Source: Acanthosepion esculentum
Taxonomy: Eukaryota > Mollusca > Cephalopoda > Sepiida > Sepiidae
NCBI GenBank assembly: GCA_964036315.1
Contig: OZ038498.1
Location: forward strand, 13,914,473-13,978,472
Direction: 5' to 3'
DNA: 64,000 nt
A program made the translations under genes and the position numbers. The notes under the pieces were generated by a model. It worked only from the letters and a program-made list of their open reading frames with translations. It searched no databases and was not told where the DNA came from. Each line of letters begins with the position of its first letter. Positions within the stretch are counted from its first letter, which is position 1. Positions 33,615-48,772 of this stretch are shown piece by piece.

Positions 33615-36600
33615 CTGCAAAAACAAAAAGAAAACCTAAGTGCAAATATAAACAGTTTTAAGTAAGGAATTTAACAAGCTTTATTGTCTTAAAAAAAAAA
33701 CAAAAAAAAAAAAGAAAAAGAGAGAGGGAGGAGAGGGAAAGGAAGAAAAAGAGAGAGAGAGGAAGAAAAAGAGAGAGAGAGGAAGAAAAAGAGAGAGAGA
33801 GGGAAAGGAAGAAAAAGAGAGAGAGAGGGAAAGGAAGAAAAAGAAGAAGACAAGTCTATAAAAAGCAAAAAAGCATTTTCATCTAATAACTGCCACGTTA
33901 TTTAATGGTGAATCCTTGCAATGTGATATTCATATTTGCTCCAAGAAGAATTAACAAGAGACACTGGACAGCAGAGTAAGAAAGAGCATAAGCGACAACA
34001 ATCCTTTTAAGTGAATGTCAATGTTGAACCAATTTTCAAAGGCTTATTATAAGCATAGGAGCAAACTTTTCTAACTGGCGGCTCAGAACACTACAGTGGA
34101 ATTAATCAGAGAAAGAACAGAAACTTCTCAGCAAATTTGTTCATTTTGAATTAGAGTTTTTTTTTGCCTAACAGAACAAAATGTGGGGCAAAAAACATTT
34201 CAAAAAGTATTTAGCAAAACGTCTGAAAAGCCCCGAGTCAGGAGTTCAGCGCCTTTTCTGCTGCTTGTATTTATTATATGGGTCGGTGCATAATTATCAG
34301 GCGTTTAAAACAAGATTACGAAAAAAGAAACGAAATTCAACAATAACATTTTTAAAGGAGTATTATTATCAATATACATTTATATAATCTGAAAATAAAA
34401 TAATATTTTTATTAAAAAAAAAAAAAAAAAAAAAAAATAGCAACAAATAACTCCTACTAAAACGCCTGATAATTACGCACCAACCCAATAGAAACAGTTT
34501 ATGTTATATCATTAAAGGAAAACAGAGTTGTTGATTTTACAACGGAAACCACAAATTAAAAAAAAAAAAAAAAAGTCCCCCCCTATCAGAACAATTAAAA
34601 AAAAAAAAAAAAACTAGGAAAGGTGAATTATTTTTTTTTTTTTTTTTTTTTTTTACAAACAATTTGAAATGTCATTAGAAAAGAATGGCCTTTTAAGCAA
34701 TTTTAACAACTATTAATACTAAATGAATATCAGTCACTCAGATTTTCTTTTGTTTCTCATCTGATTAAATCTTAATACAAATGTATTCTAGAACCAATCA
34801 ATAAGAAAAATGAGAAAATTGTATTTTACTCCAGTTGCAGATATGAAATCAATTGTTTCAGATTTGATGATGCAAATGTTGTCTTGACTTTCAGAGTAAA
34901 GTTCACATTTCCTGCTCAGCGTCTTGACTAAGATCAGTTAATTCAATAATTAAAAATTCAAATTAATATTTCATTTTTAAGCATGTTAATATTGAATTGA
35001 AGGTTGTGAATACTAGAACCATAATGAAGCTCTGTAGCATTACAACTCAAACCTGGCACCATTCAGTCTCAGGATACAGCTCCTTCCAGTCAAACACTTG
35101 TGGCTTAAAAATAACCCTTCAACCAGATTGTTACTTACGAATTAAAAACCGAGCAACTTTTGTTTTCTGGTTGTAACCTTCTACTGCTATAGACTAATGA
35201 AGCAGAGAGGTGAGGAGGAAATGAACAGTCTAACAGAAATCCTCCTTTTGTGTCACTGCAAGACAATCTTCTCATTCTCCATCTCTCTTTCTGTTCCACT
35301 GTTAGTGGCCACTGTCTTATAGAGACATTCTTTTAGACAAAGATGACTAGACAAAGATGACTAGACAAAGATGACTAGACAAAGATGACTAGACAAAGAT
35401 GACTAGACAAAGATGACTAGACAAAGATGACTAGACAAAGATGACTAGACAAAGATGACTAGACAAAGATGACTAGACAAAGATGACTAGACAAAGATGA
35501 CTAGACAAAGATGACTAGACAAAGATGACTAGACAAAGATGACTAGACAAAGATGACTAGACAAAGATGACTAGACAAAGATGACTAGACAAAGATGACT
35601 AGACAAAGATGACTAGACAAAGATGACTAGACAAAGATGACTAGACAAAGATGACTAGACAAAGATGACTAGACAAAGATGACTAGACAAAGATGACTAG
35701 ACAAAGATGACTAGACAAAGATGACTAGACAAAGATGACTAGACAAAGATGACTAGACAAAGATGACTAGACAAAGATGACTAGACAAAGATGACTAGAC
35801 AAAGATGACTAGACAAAGATGACTAGACAAAGATGACTAGACAAAGATGACTAGACAAAGATGACTAGACAAAGATGACTAGACAAAGATGACTAGACAA
35901 AGATGACTAGACAAAGATGACTAGACAAAGATGACTAGACAAAGATGACTAGACAAAGATGACTAGACAAAGATGACTAGACAAAGATGACTAGACAAAG
36001 ATGACTAGACAAAGATGACTAGACAAAGATGACTAGACAAAGATGACTAGACAAAGATGACTAGACAAAGATGACTAGACAAAGTAATTTATCTTCATTT
36101 GGTGACCTACTTTGTCAGGGCTGCTTACCACGGTCCTTGTGAAGTCCACTTCACTTAGCTGATAATCATCGGGAAAATAAATGTTTGAAACCATTTTTGT
36201 GAGTGGACTGATGTTTTCCATTTAACAAGATATCATCTGATACTGCTGTAAATACTACAGCAATAGTCTCAAATTATGACAACTAAGATACTGTTACCCT
36301 AGCCGAGTGGCAATGATGTTTCAGCTCTGAAAGCAATACCTGAGCTGAAGGTCACCATTTGTTTGCAGTAACACTGCTATGAAATTAACATGTGGTTGGA
36401 GAGAAGCATAACGGAAAAAAAAAATGCTGAAATTATTTTCATTAGCAAAGACTGATAGTAAATTTATAAACATGCAAACAACTGTAAGTGAAAATTGCAC
36501 ACGGAGAAACAATGATGAAACTTCTGTGATATAGGGTGAGGGGGGTGGAATAGACGAGAGTTAAGAGGGCAAAGAGGTTAGGAAAATATACATTAGTTGC

Positions 36601-39600
36601 TAACAAAAAAAAATGTCTTTTTTTATTTTTTATTAAAGAGATAAGAATAGGAAATGGATTTAATCTGTTCAGCCATTTTACTTGGACAGATGAAGAGACT
36701 TAAGGCAACAGAAAAATGGTCTTACAGAAGGAGGCTGAGAATACCATCGACTGAACATGGGTGAAAAAAATTAGAGTTTAAGAAAATGTAAACAAAATGG
36801 ATACTTGTATTTAGAATCATAAAGAGGCAGTCAAAATTTCTAGGGTACATAAAGAGGAAAGAGGGCTTGGAGAATTTGACAGTCACAGGAAAAGTTGAAG
36901 ATGAGAGTAACAGAGGAAAACAGCAAATAACCTAACAAACTTGTAAATGGTTGGCAGAACAGAGGTTAGGAGAAATAGCAAAAAGAAAACCTGCTAAGAG
37001 CAACAAAGGACAGGAACATGGGTGGTTGTTTTTTGTTTAGTGGCATATCAACACCTCTATGGGTTATTTAATACCAAAATCTAAATATGAATTTTTTTTT
37101 TTTTTTTAGTGATGAAAGTCTTACTAATTAACCCATAGCAGGGGGTGAGAAGAGGTATTTACATATATAGTGAATATAAGAAATCCAACTGAAATTCTCC
37201 ATCACCCACATATCAAAGCACTTGGTATTCCCAAACAGTCACTCGTCTAGGTACTGAGCAGGCTGAACATTATATAATTTGAGTGATCATACAGGAACCA
37301 GTATTTCAACATAATCTGGCTGTAAGACAACAGGAAGTTGTGGAGAACCATGATCGGCGAAGTCCTGAAGGGACATGACACACATAACATTTTATTTGAA
37401 ACGAACCTGAAAAGTTACAAGTACTGACCTGAACCAATTTGTGAGGGTCATCATCACATAGAGAGAGGCAAGGCAGAACATGAAGTGGAAGAAGGAATAG
37501 CTGTAGGCAGCTTCTTCTTCCTCATTATCCCAAACATTCTGCCCGCTTTTCCCTGGCTCCAAGTCATCAGACTTCGTGGATCCTGACGACAAAAAGCAAA
37601 GAAAGAAAGAATAGAAATTAGAAAAAAATAATTACAAATATTAAGTCAAAATTACTATGCATGCATGTGTGCACACTATATAAAAAATGTTAAAAAACAC
37701 TTTCCTTACATCTGTTAAAAGAATAAAAACATCTGTTCTAATTTTCAAAGTACCTATTGAATAACTTTGGACATGTAAGTCTATTTGTCCCACTGCAGCT
37801 GAAGAATTCAAACCTTTTCTGCAAATTGGACTCATTCCCACCCACTCAAAACAAGTTATTTCTCAACAAATTAAATCAAACAGGTCTGTTAGTCATAATA
37901 TAATTGAAAATCAAAAATAAGGTCTTTTTCTTTTTTTTTTATTCAACTGCAGGAAAAAGCCGAAATGGTTGAAAACCAACAGAAAGACAATTGGCAAAGA
38001 TTCAGAAAGGATGTGAATTCATCATTGGATTTTCAAGTCAACATACAAAATCTTTTATGATTGATGAAGAATTTATTAGGCACATGTCACATGAACTTTG
38101 TTTTTTTTCCTCAGAAATACTCAAGTCATTTGAGAGAAGGTTCAAGTTGGTTTCAGTATTAAAAAAAATAAAATATTCATTTGTGAGTTTTCCCTCTTTA
38201 CAAAAAATACAAAGATTAAAATATCAGTCCATTTTCCAAACAAAAATTAGGCTACCAAATTCTAATTGGATGCAATGAATGTAAGTTTTGGTCTTTAACA
38301 GTGCAAAGCAAAATACTTCATCTTTTCAGCTTTGATTAAAAATGAAACTGACAGTTTTTCTTCCAATCTGTGGAAACGGATTGGGGGGGGGGGGTTAATA
38401 GAACAGTTCAATTTAAAAGAATTTAGTTTTTATTGGGCTTTTCATAGCAAATTTAAAATAAAAGTATAAAACATTTTTAGAGAGTTTCAGTATAAAGATG
38501 AAAATATTGTATTAAATACCTAGTGCCCGTTAAAAAAGAAAAAAAAGAAAAAAAAGAAGAAAAAATCTAGCTGTGGCAAATTTACATTGTGTATGTATAT
38601 GTACAACATTTTGTATCTTATCACTGCATACACATAGTAGCAAGACATTGTCAAACCAGAAAGTTGTCTATAAAGCAAACCAAAAATATCAACTATTGCA
38701 AAGCAAAAATAATGTTAACAAAAATTAAAATTAAATTGACTGAAGCAGTTCGAATTGAAACCCAAAATCAGAGGCAAAATACGGCAAAACACAGAAAAGA
38801 TCCTTCAAATCCATTTAATGCTACTCAACCACTTCTTTACAATCAGCTAAAATGAAAAACTTTCCAAGAAAAACGCGTGGAAAGGATCAATGTAGCATTT
38901 ACAGAAAATGCAACACTAAAGCTGAATATACTTTTAAACATTCATCTGATGTCTTGTATGAAACAATCATTTACTATCAAAAATACTGAATATAAAAATC
39001 AAGAATTTTTCTGAATATTTACAAAGAGAAAACCCCAGGAATACAACATCAATAAAAGATTTGTTTTCTTCTAATTAGAAAACTGAAAATGAGTGCAAAG
39101 AATCAAACTTATCTGCCTTCAATGATTCTAAATCATCATTTTACATGATTAGTATTAAGGAGAGTTTAGGATTAAGCCAAGCTTTATTATCAGGGTTCTG
39201 GGATTTGGTCAATTTTGTCTTTTCTCTTAGATCCACTTATAAAATGGTTTATTCAGAGTAAAAGAAATTTAAAGAACGAAAAATTAGGAAGATATCGGGA
39301 GTAATAAGGCTATTTAAAAATAGACACATATGTATTTGTATTTATGCAATTTTAACAATGGTACTTCATAAGAAAAGAAAAATAGTTTTTGAAAGCACTA
39401 TTGAAACTTAAAAACACAATCCAAGCTATAATAAACAAAAAAACAAAACAAAACATTAAGTCAGAGAGTGTAGTAAATTGTGCTTTTGTTTCCCCAAAGT
39501 GTAAATTTATAAAATACAATTATATATATCTCGTCAAAAAGATAACATTTTTTTTAATACTGAAGCCACACTTTGAAAAGTAAAATACAGTCATCTAATT

Positions 39601-40200
39601 CTATAAGAAATTATTTTATTAAAATAAGAAGTGTTGGCTTATGTAAAGTTGCAACAATGTGAAAGTAACATTTCAGCTTCTCATTTACTACCCCTCTTTT
39701 TAGGTAAAGTAAGAGAGAAAATAGATCATGTGTGCATATATATATATTATATATATACACACGTGTGTGTGGTAGAGTGGTTCAAACATTCGCTTTCTGA
39801 CTATGAGACACTGGTTTGAATGTCACCATGTTGAATTTGTCAGGAAGGTAACTTCTTGATGTTCTTCTGGAAGAGGTGAATGCCAGCATGCAGCATCTTT
39901 GGAAAGTGCCTGAAAAACCAGACCCTGGGTTGACCCAAGTCTTGTTAGTGAAATTGGGTAGATGGAACCCTTGGGAACCATAGGTGGTTGTGCTAGCACA
40001 AAGTCACAAGTCATCGTGACTGAGGGTTTGAGCATGCTGGCCTTGTTCAGACAGTTGATCATGCACTCTCTCCCAGAAACTGTAACTAAGGTCTGCTCTG
40101 TGGGTGTTGAACAAACAAATGTGACTGAGCAGCCGTTTGCAATGGGAATTAGCTAGCTGCTCCAGTAGAGTGTGTGCATGCACATGTATATATGCACACA

Positions 40201-40233
<33 letters not shown>

Positions 40234-41792
40234 TAGCAACTGAAATATTTGTACCCCCTAAAAATATATATTCTTGTACAATTTGCAACATCTATGTACT
40301 GACCAGTTGACCAATATATACGACTATCATCTTTTGTCCACATTCCCTGTCCTGTTTGAATGACAGGTCCATTTCTTTCAAATATGGATACATTTACATA
40401 ATACATCAACACAAAGCTGATGTATTCTCTGTATGAAGAGATGAATTTCAACAGTTATTAAGCTGAGAATTTATAGTTTTTCATTACAAATCAGCATTAG
40501 TAACAACATATGTTATAAAAAAAAAATAAAATAAAAAAAAAAAAAAAATTATGTGAGCACATTTGAGTTTTAGCAGTTGTGGTAACAGTGATGCAGGAGA
40601 CAAGATGTGCTCCATGTGCAGCATGTGGATTTTTTGTGCATTACTGGCACACACAAAAAAAAAGAAAAAAAAAAAAAAAGAAAAAAGAAGCTGAAAAAAT
40701 GTTATTGTAAGTATTGTGTGTTATAGTTTCTGTAGAAATAGAGAAGAAATTACTTCCAGAGTGTCCCTGTGTGTGCGCACACACTACATATAGAGATAAA
40801 TAATGGGTGGCCCGTCTTGTTTTCTGAACATGCTACAGTAGCTAACTAATCTATTGCAGACAAATGCTCAGGCACATTTGCATTTTGTTTTTTCCCCAAA
40901 ACACTCACACAGCTCATGCTGCAGTTAAACAGAGTGGGCCCTAGTTACAGATTCTGGCAGAGAGCACATAATCTGTCATGATCAGTAGTTTGAACAAAAC
41001 CAATACATTCAAAAATGTGGTCACAATTATTTGCAACTTCAAACCAGCACAACCATTGAGAGATTATGAACAACTCCATTTACCTAATTTCATTCACAAG
41101 GCAGGGGTCAACAAGTGATATTATTTCCAGACTCTTTTCAAAAGGTGCCACACACTGGGATCAGACCAATAACATCGAGTCACTGTCCTGATAAAGGGAC
41201 CAGAGTAGGATTCGAACCAGGGAAACATGGTTAGAAAGCAAACTAACCACTCTTCTACACGCCCAGACCCACTTAAAAGTTAGATGCAAAAATGTCTAAT
41301 TTTAGGAAAATAAATATACAAGACATAAGCTAATGCTGAAATAATTTCAGCAATTTTATCTTTTCTTAGTGCAGTTATCAATATTTTAAAATCTGTTAGA
41401 ATTATGTAGGCAAACTCAAGGGCAATATCTTAAACATAACCCTTTAAATAAAAGAATCCTCAATGAATGAGGTAAATTTGGGCCTGAATTTTTGTATTTG
41501 TATTACAAATGCAAAGAAAGAAAGAAAGAGTAAAGCTTTGTAAAAAAAAAAAAAAAATTCTCTAAAAGTTCTTTTAATGCTTGTGCTACATTTGAATTTA
41601 GGAAAAACATGAAATGTAAATGTTGAATAAAATGTAAGCAACTTCTAAAGAAAGAAAAAGTACATTTAGAAATTTCCTGCAAGAAACCAAATTTTGAATA
41701 AGCAGGCCATAATGCAGCCATTATTTTATATTTTGATTAAGCATTTGTTTAGAAAATAAAAAGGTGTGTGTAGGGGGTGAATATGATAGACA

Positions 41793-41840
<48 letters not shown>

Positions 41841-44800
41841 CAATTTTTTCTCCCCTCTTTTCCATCAGAATCAAAGAAGCAGACATTTTGTTTAAATACA
41901 TGCCAAGAGTTGAATAGTCAAATTGACATGCAAACAAAATTTAAAAAACATGCATCAATGAAAAATGGATGAATAGAAAAGCATTACATTGAGAATGAAA
42001 TTTTAATAAAATCTATTCCAATCTTTTAAAAACAAAGTTAAAATAAAAGCATAATTTTGTTTTTTTATATAAAAAAAATATAGCTGTGTGTGTGTGAAAA
42101 ATTTGAGTGTCTTATTAGTGCAATGGGAAAGGTCAAAGGTTAAAAAAAAAAAAAAAAAATTGTTTATAATTCCATTAAATTATTCCATCTTCTAACTGAA
42201 AAATTTGATTACTATTAATATTATTGAACATTTTAACAAACATTCCTTATGAAGCATTTTTTAAACAACATAATATAAGTCATGTTAAGCCAAGCCAGCA
42301 ATTACAGTAACAGCAATAACCCCCCCCCCCAAAAAAAAAAACCCCTCATTTTTCAAATAACTAAGAAAATTGAAATTTAGAATAAATTTCTCCAAGTATA
42401 ACTTCTAGTGGAGTGTTCATAAAATAAAAAGTTCTGTTGTAAATGTGAAAGGCTGACATATATGAGACTGAAGCCTGAATCAAAGGTTTCTGAATTTTAT
42501 TGTCCACATAATAATGGATATGTTCCGATGCATCAATATTATTACCGACTTGCACTTTCCATTAATATTTACAGTAGCTTTTTTTTTTTTTTAAATTCCT
42601 ATAGACTGCGCACTTGCATGGAATCAGGTAAGAAATATGAATCGGGCAACTTTTCTATAGACAATTGAACACCTAGTTTCTTTTAAGTGGATTTTTTTTT
42701 TTTTTTTAAATTTATTTTATGAATGGTTCACAATAGGAATCATGTCATATCATTTATTCAATTTTCTACAGAGAGGGAGGAAAATAAATAGGATTCCAAC
42801 ATGTAGCTAGAGAAACAGAAGTATATGCAAAATAGTATTAAATATTTTCCAGTGTCATACAATATGGTGCCAATGGCTATGGCAACAAAGTGAAACGAAC
42901 GACTGTCAGGAAGAGAAAGAAAATTACACTTCCATGTAAATGCTGTCAGCAGAAAAGTAATGAAAAGCCAAATTCATTTTTTTTTTGTTACTTAATAAAA
43001 ATCAAAAGCAGACCATCAAACCAATCAGGACCAATAAGACCCCTGGCCAGAGTGGTTTGAGGGGGTGGGGTAGGAAGCCTTTTAAGTTGTAGGGGTAGTG
43101 AGTAAGAATTTGTACATTAAAATGAGTTCATATCATGGGGGAGGGGGAATAAGAGAGTAAGGCGGAGTTTGGGGGAGGGGGAATAAGAGAGTAAGGCGGA
43201 GTTTGGAGGAGGGGGAATAAGAGAGTAAGGCAGGGTTTGGAGGAGGGGGAATAAGAGAGTAAGGCAGGGTTTGGGGGGAATAAGAGAGTAAAGTCATTAG
43301 AACTATTTTGGTAATCTAGTGAGACATCGGATACTAATATCATGAGAAATCAATAAGGTGATATACAATAGCATTTTTAATCTCCATACCATTTACTTTT
43401 GAGAATATGAAAAGAAAGGAGACAAAAGAAAAAGTTTTCAGAGCATAAAACTAATGGACATATTTTTGTCTTCTATAAATCTACCAAATGTATTTGAAAA
43501 GCAAAAACTGTATTAATAATATTGCCATAATATATTACATTTAATCTGATGACTTTGGCATTGAGACCTTAGTTTATTTTATATTTTAAAGCTTTAGCTT
43601 TTGCGTGTGTGTGTGCGCACATACCTTGTAGGGGTCAACAGCCATCTAACACAACGGTGTAAGAATAGACTAACCAGAATAGCTATGTATGCAGCCAATT
43701 TAGGAGATGGGGAAAAAACTGAAGATGTCTGAAAGCCAAGTTTAGAATGATGAACATCCTCCAGAGACTAAACATGATTGCTGGAAACCAGTTACTGGTC
43801 AGATCAGTGTATGAAGTGACAAATGAAGACTTGTCACATTTCAATTCAATTTTCTTTTCTGGTTAAGAGTAGCAAAAAACAAAATGCCAGAGGTGGGTAA
43901 CTCCATGTGCAATGCTTCTGAAGAGTGAGGAATTCAACTGATTGATGGTAACTAGAGCTGCAAGCTCAATCTGCACACGAGACTGAACAGCATACATAGT
44001 GCAGTGATGACACTGCAACACTAGGTGGAGGGTTTCCTGGACTGGAGTCAAGGACTAGGGGAGAAGAAAGTAAAAGTGAAGAGGTCTATAAAAAAAAAAA
44101 AAAAACAACACCCCACACATACCACTCAAGCAATTTATATTTGATTTACTAATAAATCATTTGCTACATATGGCTTGGCAATATGACGCATATCAATGTT
44201 AAGCTAAAAAAATTATTCTGCTGTTGTGTTTATTTCTGCTCTTTTATGTAACGTCTTTGGTTTCAGTAAAGGAAATGATGATCGATACTATCTGAAACTT
44301 GTCAACTCCTATGTCACCATCACAAATCGGACAGTATCATTTGTCATCACTTTATTCTGACGCTAAGAGAATTATGAGAAAACTAATGTTCTTTAGTCAG
44401 CAATTGTGCCCACAAACTTGTTTTGCAGCATTGTTACCATATATTTTGTAATATTAAGTCAACTTTGTAGATGCATCAATAAGTCCATAGTCTATGGTTA
44501 AAAAATAAAAAGCATTTATTTTACAAATATTTTTCAACAATTTACATCTTTGTCGATGCACTTAATTTTGTAATGAGTATTAATCACAAAGAGAGAGAAA
44601 AAAAAAAAGATTATATATAATTTCAGATCAAACTTCAGTTTATAATCTTGCTAACCCCTGGCATCTGGTTGAAATGATTTGTGAGGAGGGGAGAGAAAAA
44701 GAAAATAAAGAAAGACTACAGACTTATTGATACATCATATGTATGTGTATGCATGTACCTTTTTGTGTAAAACTTTCAACAAATGATGAGGTCTGGTAAA

Positions 44801-45713
44801 GAAAAAAAAATTGACTTTTTTTTTTAAAATCTCAGCAGGCATAAGGTTAAAATGCACCCAATCCCATCAACCTAAGCAGTGCAGTGTATGTGTTTGTGTA
44901 TACAAGTGAGTGCTTGTAAAAGCATCTAATAAGATCTACAGAGAATTAAATATGAAAGAAACAAAATAAAATAAAGGAAGATTTGCAGATAGAGGGAGGA
45001 ACAGGGAATGTTGAAGGTGAAAATTCAAAGTGAAAGAGAGAGAGAGAGAGAGAGAGAGAAATATAAAAGGCACTAATTTTTAAGTTTTTCTTTTTGTTTT
45101 GGAATAAACACATTGAATAAATATCAAATTAATTGGGTTAAATTTTTTGAATTAGATTTCTTTAATGTAAAGAATTTTAATCCATAAGCCTCCATCTCCC
45201 TGACTGAATTTGGATTTTATATGAGAACAAAAATATAAAAACATTTCATAGACCTAGTATATTTTTTCTTACACAATAACATTACCAGAATTAAGAATAA
45301 AAAAAATAAAAAAAAATTTAGTCTTTGCAGATGCCATGATAAACTCAACCAAAATACATAAAGCAAATTGCTAATTTTTAAGATAATTTTTTCATCAATG
45401 CATTATATATATATATATATAAATAAACTTTTCATAGACTTAATTTGATATCCAAAGAATAAGGACTTCCCCGTCTCTCTCCATGAGACTTCATTCAAAC
45501 CTTACTATCATTTTTCTGAATGTCATCAGAAAACAATTCAATACAAATAGTTAAGTAATGCAAAAAAAAGAAAAGAAAAGAAAGTACTTTGGTTGAAATT
45601 TGATGGAGCATTTCGGAGACAACTTATTTCTGACAAAGTTAGTTATTAACTGCAACAATTTCTAATTTTCAAATTATTAAATAAATTCTGCAGAAATAGA
45701 ACACCAATCACCA

Positions 45714-45751
<38 letters not shown>

Positions 45752-46221
45752 AAACTTGGAAATCTGAAAACCAAATTCAGATCACAATGTCAGATTAAAA
45801 TAAATTTAAAATAAATTCCCATAATTTACATTCAATGCTCAAACATTGTTTAAAGACTTACTGATTAACACTAATCATTACAACTCTCCAACAAAACTAG
45901 ATTGGCACCCTCAAATTCAGAAATGCAGTACTCAGTGACAAGCAAAGTATGATTTGTTTCTTGTTAGAGAGTTGAAATGCGTTAAAAGAAAAAAAAAAAA
46001 AAAAAAAAAAAAAGAAAGAAAAAAATTTGAATAATTCCAGTTGAAATGAAAAATATAGGAAAAATATATCTAAACACAAATCTGACTACATCCATTATTT
46101 TAATCTGAACACCAACAGAATATCAGCATGAAAGCTGGAGCAAATCACAACACGACAAATGCTAATAGAAAAAAAACAAACACCAAGTGGTCAGAAACAG
46201 CAATGAGAAGCCATGCAGAAG

Positions 46222-46254
<33 letters not shown>

Positions 46255-47051
46255 AGTTTACTTCCCAAAAGAATCCTTAATTATATACTACATTCTTTTC
46301 ATTCTTTTACAATCTAACACCACTTTTGTGTGTTGTGTAGGTGTAGACACAAAAGGTCAGGTGGGGCTCTTTATTAAGTATAGTTTAGTCCGGTACAGGA
46401 AACACAAAGGGTATGAGAAAATGAATTCTTATCTGTCTATATATTTCTGAGATGAGGTATTGTAATTATTTACACTATTTACACTGTTCGGACTGCTGTC
46501 CTCATCTTTGTTGCTATATTCATGATGTTTTGGCCATTGTACACTCAGACCTTCTTCAGGTGATCGGGATTACGAAATGAACGTAGAACTATAACAATCT
46601 ACCCTGGTGGACAAAATAAAGGGTTCAGTATGACTGCCGAAACATTGTGAGTATGGCAACAAAGATGAGAACAAGGGTCCAAACAATGTAAATAATGAAT
46701 ACTTATGTTTAAATTTATATTTAAAAAAACAAGTTCTATAATACTTTATATAATATTATCTATATATATATATTATAATCTATGGTTTTATTTTTTACAT
46801 GCCCTCAATAAGCACCTGTATCAGGATAGATGGTTAACATTATATAAGTATTAAAGAATTATGTAAGTACAAAGAAACAATATAAACAAATAAAAGCTCA
46901 ATTTTTAAAATTTTTTTTTTTAAAATAAAAGGGAATCTGGAACAGGATTGAATTATTCCACGAGTCGTCCACAAACACCTGGACAATGGCTTAATGGTTT
47001 TCCTAGCATGCAAAACAATCTAAACAATGTTTAACATTATTTCCTCTTCTC

Positions 47052-47082
<31 letters not shown>

Positions 47083-47657
47083 CATTATTAAAAAGATAAA
47101 AAAAGCGAGATTAAGGATTAAGATTCAATTTATAGTAAAACTTTAAGAGCAGCAGGTCACAATAGAAAGTGTACAATCAAGTTGATTAAATTTGCAAAAC
47201 TATAGCTTGTAAACACAAACAAAATCTAAGCTGCAAATTGAGACAGAGCCTAAAGCAAATCTGTTTTTTTTTTTTTTTTTTTTTGTTTAATTGCAACAAA
47301 AAGCTATTTTTCTTTCTCTCTCTCTCCCAGAGGTATATGTTATGTTATCTAGACTAGGAAGAAGAGACGATGACATTGTGAACATTGGTTACCTCCCCAA
47401 AAACTGCCTTCAAGTCGTTCTGTAAATATCAAAAGAAATACAACAGAAACATTGATCTGTAAAAATTATAAATAAAAAGTATTTTTTTTTTTCCTTTTCC
47501 CTGTTTGCTCAAGAAAATATAGTATAAAGTTAATAGAAATCAATATATAAGTATATAGGTAGATACATGTGTATATTAAAGTCAGAGGATGGGGGAGAGA
47601 GGAGGAAATGTGTGCAACATCACATATGCAAACATAGAATCATCCAAGACATCCTTG

Positions 47658-47733
<76 letters not shown>

Positions 47734-48482
47734 GCAACAGTGACAGTGACAAATGGATGGAGAAAATAGAAAGATAAATGAAAATATTGATGGATGATTA
47801 AGTGGGCAAGCAAGAAGATGATAAAGACAATAAAGTGAACAGCGGACATACCATTGTCATTTAGAAGTATGGCCTCTGTAGCTAAATGGCAGCAAGTAAG
47901 AAAAAGAAATCTCACCATTAGACATGACTATGGAGAACAGAATTGACATCATTACAATACCAAAAGATGACAGATGGACTTTTCTTTTTTTCTCTTTTTA
48001 AAATAGCAAAACAGCTTTTCAAATATTTGCTGAGATTGTCTTATAAAAAAAATTAACTATTTGCAAAATTGTTTCTGGAAACATCAACACTGCACCATTG
48101 CGTTTGTTATACTTTTTGTGATGCACAATTAATTCAAAAACTTATACTGACCAAGAGAAGGATTTTCATTTAACCATTTTATTAAGTTTTTTTTTCTTTC
48201 TGCATGAAACTTGCTATGAAAGAATAAAAATTTTAGAATTTGAAAATTATAAAAGATACTAAATATAAACAAATACTCATATATAAATTGGAGATATTTT
48301 AATAAAGGCTTTCAAAAAATTGTTTCAAACTTACTTGCATAAGTAAGTAGCTACCCCACAAAATCATAATCGTTTTGGGAAAAACTTAAAATCTTAGATT
48401 ATTGAACACTAAAACACTCATCTTGCTGTGAGAAGGGAGGCTGAAAGGTTTTTGGCCTGACCCACTTCCCAAAGGTGGAGGG

Positions 48483-48515
<33 letters not shown>

Positions 48516-48737
48516 ATTGACCAGACATTACAATACCAATTTAGGGAAGTGGGTTTGATCAATAACTTTTAAACAGCCTTTGTGAAAATGAAACTTTTCA
48601 GTTTATTTTATGGTAAATCTCTGAAAACTCTACAGAGTAGTTAATCAGATTGTAAATACAAGAACTGTTTAAATTCAACAAGAATCATGCCAACAAGATT
48701 TTTTTTTAAGAGAAATAAAGAGAAAAATTATTATTAT

Positions 48738-48772
<35 letters not shown>

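Noticed and set aside
35335..36084. CRISPR-like regular repeat
   Set aside because: The 14-bp units are contiguous with no spacers, in an animal intron. It is a minisatellite.
37991..38278. 95-codon plus-strand frame in the SERINC intron
   Set aside because: Low-complexity, Lys/Phe/Ser-rich, no motif, antisense to the gene. Probably chance.
41196..41270. Functional tRNA gene on the minus strand
   Set aside because: A and B boxes are good, but acceptor and T stems do not pair properly and a SINE-like body is attached.
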